From Paenibacillus sp. Soil787 (GTDB lineage Bacteria > Bacillota > Bacilli > Paenibacillales > NBRC-103111), in contig NZ_LMSP01000044.1 in the NCBI RefSeq assembly GCF_001429545.1, forward strand, positions 106,134 to 170,133: 64,000 bases of DNA. The letters are read 5' to 3'. Positions 61,018 to 64,000 of this stretch are shown here, in pieces (the stretch's first letter is position 1; every line of letters starts with the position of its first letter). A program made the position numbers and the translations under genes. The notes beneath the pieces are model-generated. The model had not been told where the DNA came from. It saw nothing but the letters and a program-made list of their open reading frames with translations, and made no database searches.

Positions 61018-61314
61018 CTTTTAAGTTCTCTTCAATGCAACCTGAGCATCATTATTAGATAGTCGTCAGCATTAAATTTCACATTATAGTATTGAATTGT
61101 CATCCAGCGCAATCTCGCTGCACAATTGCAGCTTCCAACCCCAGGAACCTATAGAAATTATGCATCATTATGATAGAAAAAAGGACATTGATAGTTGATA
61201 TGTTGATTTTTATAATTAGATTACATCACGCGAAGAATCAATCGGACACAAAGCAATTAAATTAGGATGGAATTAAAGACACTAGAAATAAGATAGGATA
61301 AGGGAGATCATGGT

Positions 61315-62022
61315 ATGAACGATTCAATTGTAAAAAAAATAACGAACAGCTCAAAAAGGAAGTCACTATTTCATTTTACGAGAGTCCGCAACTTGCCTTC
61401 AATTGCACACCTTGATGCTTTGTATTCATGTAATCAGGTTGATCCTGACTTATCAAATGAAAGACGGATAGTCAGTAGAGAAATACATTTTCACGGAAAT
61501 ATTTTTGTAGCAAACGCCCATCTACGAATTGCAGATAAAGTTATGGATGAAAAAACAACTCATAGGCAATTTCATAATTATCTGGACCAGCACGTATTTT
61601 TTTGGCCAACGCAAAGAGATTGTCAAAAAATGCTGGAGATTTATTCAAGAAGAGAACCAGATGAAGCATTTGCTATCCTTCAATTGGATGCACATTCCTT
61701 GCTTTGTGACTTCTATGACACTGTTAAGTTGTCTAAGTACGATTCGGGAAGCTCACCTCGTTACCCAACTCGTTGTTCCTATAAAAAAAGTCTGCAAATG
61801 TTTTTGCCACTAGACCAATTCGAGATTGTCCGGGAAAATGATGTGCCTTCAAAACCTTCTGAGATACGCGAGGTCCTTGTGGAAGAGAAAGTAACGAACT
61901 TGTCCCGTTATTTACAGACCGTTTATTGTGAAAATAGTAAGGAGATTCCCGAAAAATGGAGGAAGTATACACAATCTTTTCAGGATTTTAAGAATCGAGT
62001 CATTATGTTGGATCGCGTATAA
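61315..62022 (+). CDS. DUF7002 / DarT-like ADP-ribosyltransferase-fold protein
   Basis: 235-aa protein. LFHFTRVRNLPSIAHLDALYSCNQV resembles the H-x-T...N-L-x-x-I-L...G motif that opens DarT and RNA 2'-phosphotransferase-like folds; DQHVFFWPTQRDCQKMLEIY and LSKYDSGSSPRYPTRC are family blocks of DUF7002. DarT-type toxins ADP-ribosylate DNA, but no macrodomain antitoxin gene is adjacent. Catalytic Glu not identified. Function unknown. Confidence 0.6.
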   Translation: MNDSIVKKITNSSKRKSLFHFTRVRNLPSIAHLDALYSCNQVDPDLSNERRIVSREIHFHGNIFVANAHLRIADKVMDEKTTHRQFHNYLDQHVFFWPTQRDCQKMLEIYSRREPDEAFAILQLDAHSLLCDFYDTVKLSKYDSGSSPRYPTRCSYKKSLQMFLPLDQFEIVRENDVPSKPSEIREVLVEEKVTNLSRYLQTVYCENSKEIPEKWRKYTQSFQDFKNRVIMLDRV

Positions 62023-62195
62023 AATCCATTCGTCAACGGATAATACGTATGATTATCCAATTCAAGAGTCAGAACGTCGATATCGATAACGATTTTGAAC
62101 AAGCCTATTAAGGATTGAATTGTTATCTCAGTGACAAAAGAACCATTACAGATTCGTCATGTAGTGGACTTGTCTCGAAAAGGAGAACGATTGAA

Positions 62196-63110
62196 ATGAT
62201 TTGGAATATCCTAAAATCCAGAAGTTTTTTATCAGCATACATTTTAGTCATTCTCATGCTTGTTGCTGCTGTAGTTCTACAACAAAAGGATATACTTTTC
62301 CCAGAAATCGCTGGTATGGCCATGGGGGTTATGGTGTTTCCTGTACCGCATTGGATGAAGAAGCCGGTTCACCTGTGGCTTTCCCCAACATTAGGTGCAT
62401 TCATTGGCACCTCTTTGAACTATTTGTCCCTAATGCCTGTGCCGAAAATATGGTTTGGTCTTGTGATTATTGTCATTCTAATGCATATATTTCGCGTCAA
62501 TTTTGGACCAACGATTCCTGCTACATTGCTGCCGATCTTTTTAGGTCTACATGAGTATGTTTTTGCAATCACAACTGCTGTCTTTACGTTTGTGATTATG
62601 TTTGCTGCTTTTAGATTGAGAAATCCAGAGAAGTTGTCTGGTGATCCGCAGCATTTTCGAAAGAAAACGGATACGGTTATCATAACCATTGTTTTAGCTC
62701 TTTGGATTGGGCTGGCATTCGCAACAAGATTAGAAGTTTTAGTGGTTCCACCTGTATTTGCCCTCATTTTCGAGGTCTTTCATGCTAAGGAATTTACCTG
62801 GAAATCGATTCCATCTCGTTTGGCGGTATTGACGACAACGGCAATTCTTTCAGTCGGAGTCTATCACTTGTTGGCAGGTTCAATCATTTGGGTTGGTGTC
62901 GTAAATGTTCTGATTACACTCATTCTTTGTAATTTGTTTAAAGTACCTGTTCCTGTTGCATTTGGCGTCTCGTTGATGCCTCTTATATTCCCAGTATGGG
63001 GGACCTGGGGTTTTCCAGTTGGTGTCTTTGTCACAACAGGAGTTTTGATGTGTATTTCTGCAGCATACCGTCAATTCAAAAACAAAAAGGAATACAACAA
63101 GAAAGATTAG
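62196..63110 (+). CDS. multi-helix membrane protein (HPP-like layout)
   Basis: 304-aa membrane protein with about eight to nine helices in two halves (residues ~10-130 and ~160-295). VPHWMKKPVHLWLSPTLGAFIG and RVNFGPTIPATLLPIFLGLH suggest an HPP-like repeat. AAAAGGAG precedes ATG 62196. Its stop codon lies within the start of E4, so its 3' end may have been altered by E4's insertion. Substrate unknown. Confidence 0.65.
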   Translation: MIWNILKSRSFLSAYILVILMLVAAVVLQQKDILFPEIAGMAMGVMVFPVPHWMKKPVHLWLSPTLGAFIGTSLNYLSLMPVPKIWFGLVIIVILMHIFRVNFGPTIPATLLPIFLGLHEYVFAITTAVFTFVIMFAAFRLRNPEKLSGDPQHFRKKTDTVIITIVLALWIGLAFATRLEVLVVPPVFALIFEVFHAKEFTWKSIPSRLAVLTTTAILSVGVYHLLAGSIIWVGVVNVLITLILCNLFKVPVPVAFGVSLMPLIFPVWGTWGFPVGVFVTTGVLMCISAAYRQFKNKKEYNKKD

Positions 63111-63190
63111 GTATCTGAAATTGAGATGCTCGATATCATAATTATGCATTATACGTGATAACTGGAATCGTTGTATAATGTATGAGTAAA
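63106..63190 (+). promoter_or_regulatory. promoter element E4 with LysR-type box
   Basis: Fourth E copy, box ATCTGAAATTGAGAT (63113-63127), then CGATATCATAATTATGCATT and TATAATGTATGAG (-10). It precedes cassette C. Confidence 0.7.
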
Positions 63191-63224
63191 CAAAGTAATG
63201 CTAAAGAAACCTGAATATCCGGTA

Positions 63225-63242
63225 GTATCTAATAAAAGGTAG
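63225..63242 (+). promoter_or_regulatory. TetR-type operator copy (Op6), tetR-promoter type
   Basis: GTATCTAATAAAAGGTAG matches Op3, the site in the intact tetR promoter, at 16 of 18 bases, and is followed a few bases later by tetR-derived sequence. Evidence that a complete tetR once stood here. Confidence 0.65.
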
Positions 63243-63246
63243 AAGC

Positions 63247-63341
63247 TTCACTTTAAGGTGCGCAATTACTTGCAAGAACTTTTCGGGATTTAAGCAAGTT
63301 TGATAGCATTGCCGATAGATTAATATCCGCTTTAACATAAA
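63247..63341 (+). pseudogene. tetR remnant in cassette C
   Basis: AAGGTGCGCAATTACTTGCA and ATTAATATCCGCTTTAACAT match the tetR 3' end (46222-46306) including its terminator, but nearly all of the gene before it is deleted (promoter operator Op6 lies just upstream). Confidence 0.85.
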
Positions 63342-63373
63342 AAAGAAGGCGGATTTTTTTATAAATATAATTT

Positions 63374-63389
63374 TATCTTTTAATAGATA
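63374..63389 (+). promoter_or_regulatory. TetR-type operator copy (Op7), symmetric variant
   Basis: TATCTTTTAATAGATA: relative to TACCTTTTAATAGGTA both arms carry the matching change (C to T, G to A), so the palindrome is preserved. It lies 59 bp before NIPSNAP 3. Confidence 0.65.
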
Positions 63390-63447
63390 GACAAAAACTT
63401 TTCGAAAATAGTAAACGAACAATTTTTCTAAATGGAGGTGGGATGAG

Positions 63448-63771
63448 ATGTTGTATGAGCTGCGAATTTATGATGTTAATCCTGGCAAGATGAAGGTTAT
63501 CCAAGACAGGTTCAGAGATCATGTTATTCAATTATTTATGAATCATGATATGAAAGTGACGCATTTCTGGGAAGATTCGGAGGATGCGAATAACCGTCTT
63601 TATTACGTTGTTGAGCATGACAATATGGAAATGCGTAACCTTAACTACGAGCATTTCCGCAACGATCCTGAATGGATTGAAGTAAAACGAATCTCAGAAC
63701 TTGATGGACCCTTAGTTAAGAAGCAAGAAAGTATATTTATGAAAAACGCATCATTTTTCGATAACAAATGA
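63448..63771 (+). CDS. NIPSNAP family protein 3
   Basis: 107-aa NIPSNAP, MLYELRIYDVNPGKMKVIQD, ESIFMKNASFFDNK. Nearly identical to NIPSNAP 2 from base ~63495 on. GGAGGTGGG is its ribosome site. Only intact gene of cassette C. Confidence 0.88.
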   Translation: MLYELRIYDVNPGKMKVIQDRFRDHVIQLFMNHDMKVTHFWEDSEDANNRLYYVVEHDNMEMRNLNYEHFRNDPEWIEVKRISELDGPLVKKQESIFMKNASFFDNK

Positions 63772-63785
63772 AAATCATGCAGGAA

Positions 63786-64000
63786 CCTTGCGATCTCGAC
63801 CTATGGTACGGAAGAGTCGTATCAAGCAACCGGGTTCAATCGCTTTACGCTGCGAGAAATATTGCGACCAATAGAAGCGCTTGCTCATTTTATTAGTGCC
63901 TCTTATCTGCCTCACTTTTCACTAAACGACACTTCTATCGTTACGGATACGGATGAACGATTAGCACAGAGCAGCATCGATTACATTAATCATATTAAAA
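63786..64000 (+). pseudogene. truncated NAD(P)H oxidoreductase of cassette C (runs off the window)
   Basis: Frame reads AISTYGTEESYQATGFNRFT and goes on through LRPIEALAHFISASYLPHF to the window end, matching the C-terminal half of the paralogues. The first ~100 codons are gone: the junction AGGAACC-TTGCGATCTCG joins the NIPSNAP tail to mid-gene. It retains the C-terminal tail that copy A lost. Confidence 0.85.

Noticed and set aside
1..64000. CRISPR arrays, prophage, transposase or rRNA/tRNA genes
   Set aside because: No spaced direct-repeat array, integrase, terminase, DDE or recombinase motif, or stable RNA sequence was seen.

Overview
The window looks like the chromosome of a spore-forming Bacillales member, most likely Paenibacillus or a close relative. 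This rests on GerA/GerB/GerC germination genes, a YpdA-type bacillithiol disulfide reductase, a T-box leader before ilvB, an AraR repressor with its operators, strong AGGAGG ribosome sites, and small DUF2533, DUF2164 and DUF4183 proteins. No rRNA, tRNA, CRISPR array, transposase or phage module was found. The organism assignment is inferred from gene content only.

Region 1 (1-31 kb) is ordinary chromosome with many short transcription units. It holds a TatD nuclease cut by the window edge, 3-methyladenine glycosylase tag and a 100-aa unknown gene that both carry paired LexA-type boxes, TrmO, YpdA, a NUDIX hydrolase, the helicase HrpB with a GC-rich internal patch, an NlpC/P60 hydrolase, LtrA, a cluster of collagen-like and DUF4183 surface proteins, a SIMPL protein, a sulfite-oxidase-like enzyme, AraR with a mutarotase, a WYL regulator, a split ThrE-type exporter and several small conserved proteins.

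Region 2 (31-38 kb) is the most unusual part. Two copies of a ~90-bp promoter element (E1, E2), each with a LysR-type box ATCT-N7-AGAT and each followed by an 18-bp palindrome of the CTACCTTTTAATAGGTAG type, drive sets of SDR, tautomerase, NIPSNAP, LLM flavin oxidoreductase, flavodoxin-fold NAD(P)H oxidoreductase and FrnE/DsbA genes. Several of these are duplicated or decaying. The same element lies between a lysR gene and an MFS pseudogene at 44.5 kb (E3) and again at 63.1 kb (E4). The palindrome sits inside the promoter of a tetR gene at 45.7 kb, after that gene, and after two tetR remnants at 56.4 and 63.3 kb. I read this as a family of LysR/TetR-controlled cassettes, probably for quinone or other electrophile stress, that has spread by duplication and is eroding.

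Region 3 (37.8-42 kb) is a GerA-type germination locus whose permease gene is inverted relative to the A and C genes. Region 4 (42-52 kb) holds a MerR-SDR pair with a 19-bp-spacer promoter, lysR, an MFS pseudogene, tetR, a membrane-anchored MsrA-MsrB fusion, a DinB-like protein and a pirin-marR-LLM operon, with remnants of EAL, response-regulator and GerAB-like genes. Region 5 (52-55 kb) is a T-box-controlled ilvB-ilvN pair in which ilvB is frameshifted. Region 6 (55-64 kb) holds a LysR regulator, a second cassette with a TDT transporter, a KgtP-like symporter, a repeat-rich non-coding kilobase, a DUF7002/DarT-like gene, a membrane protein and a third cassette that runs off the end.
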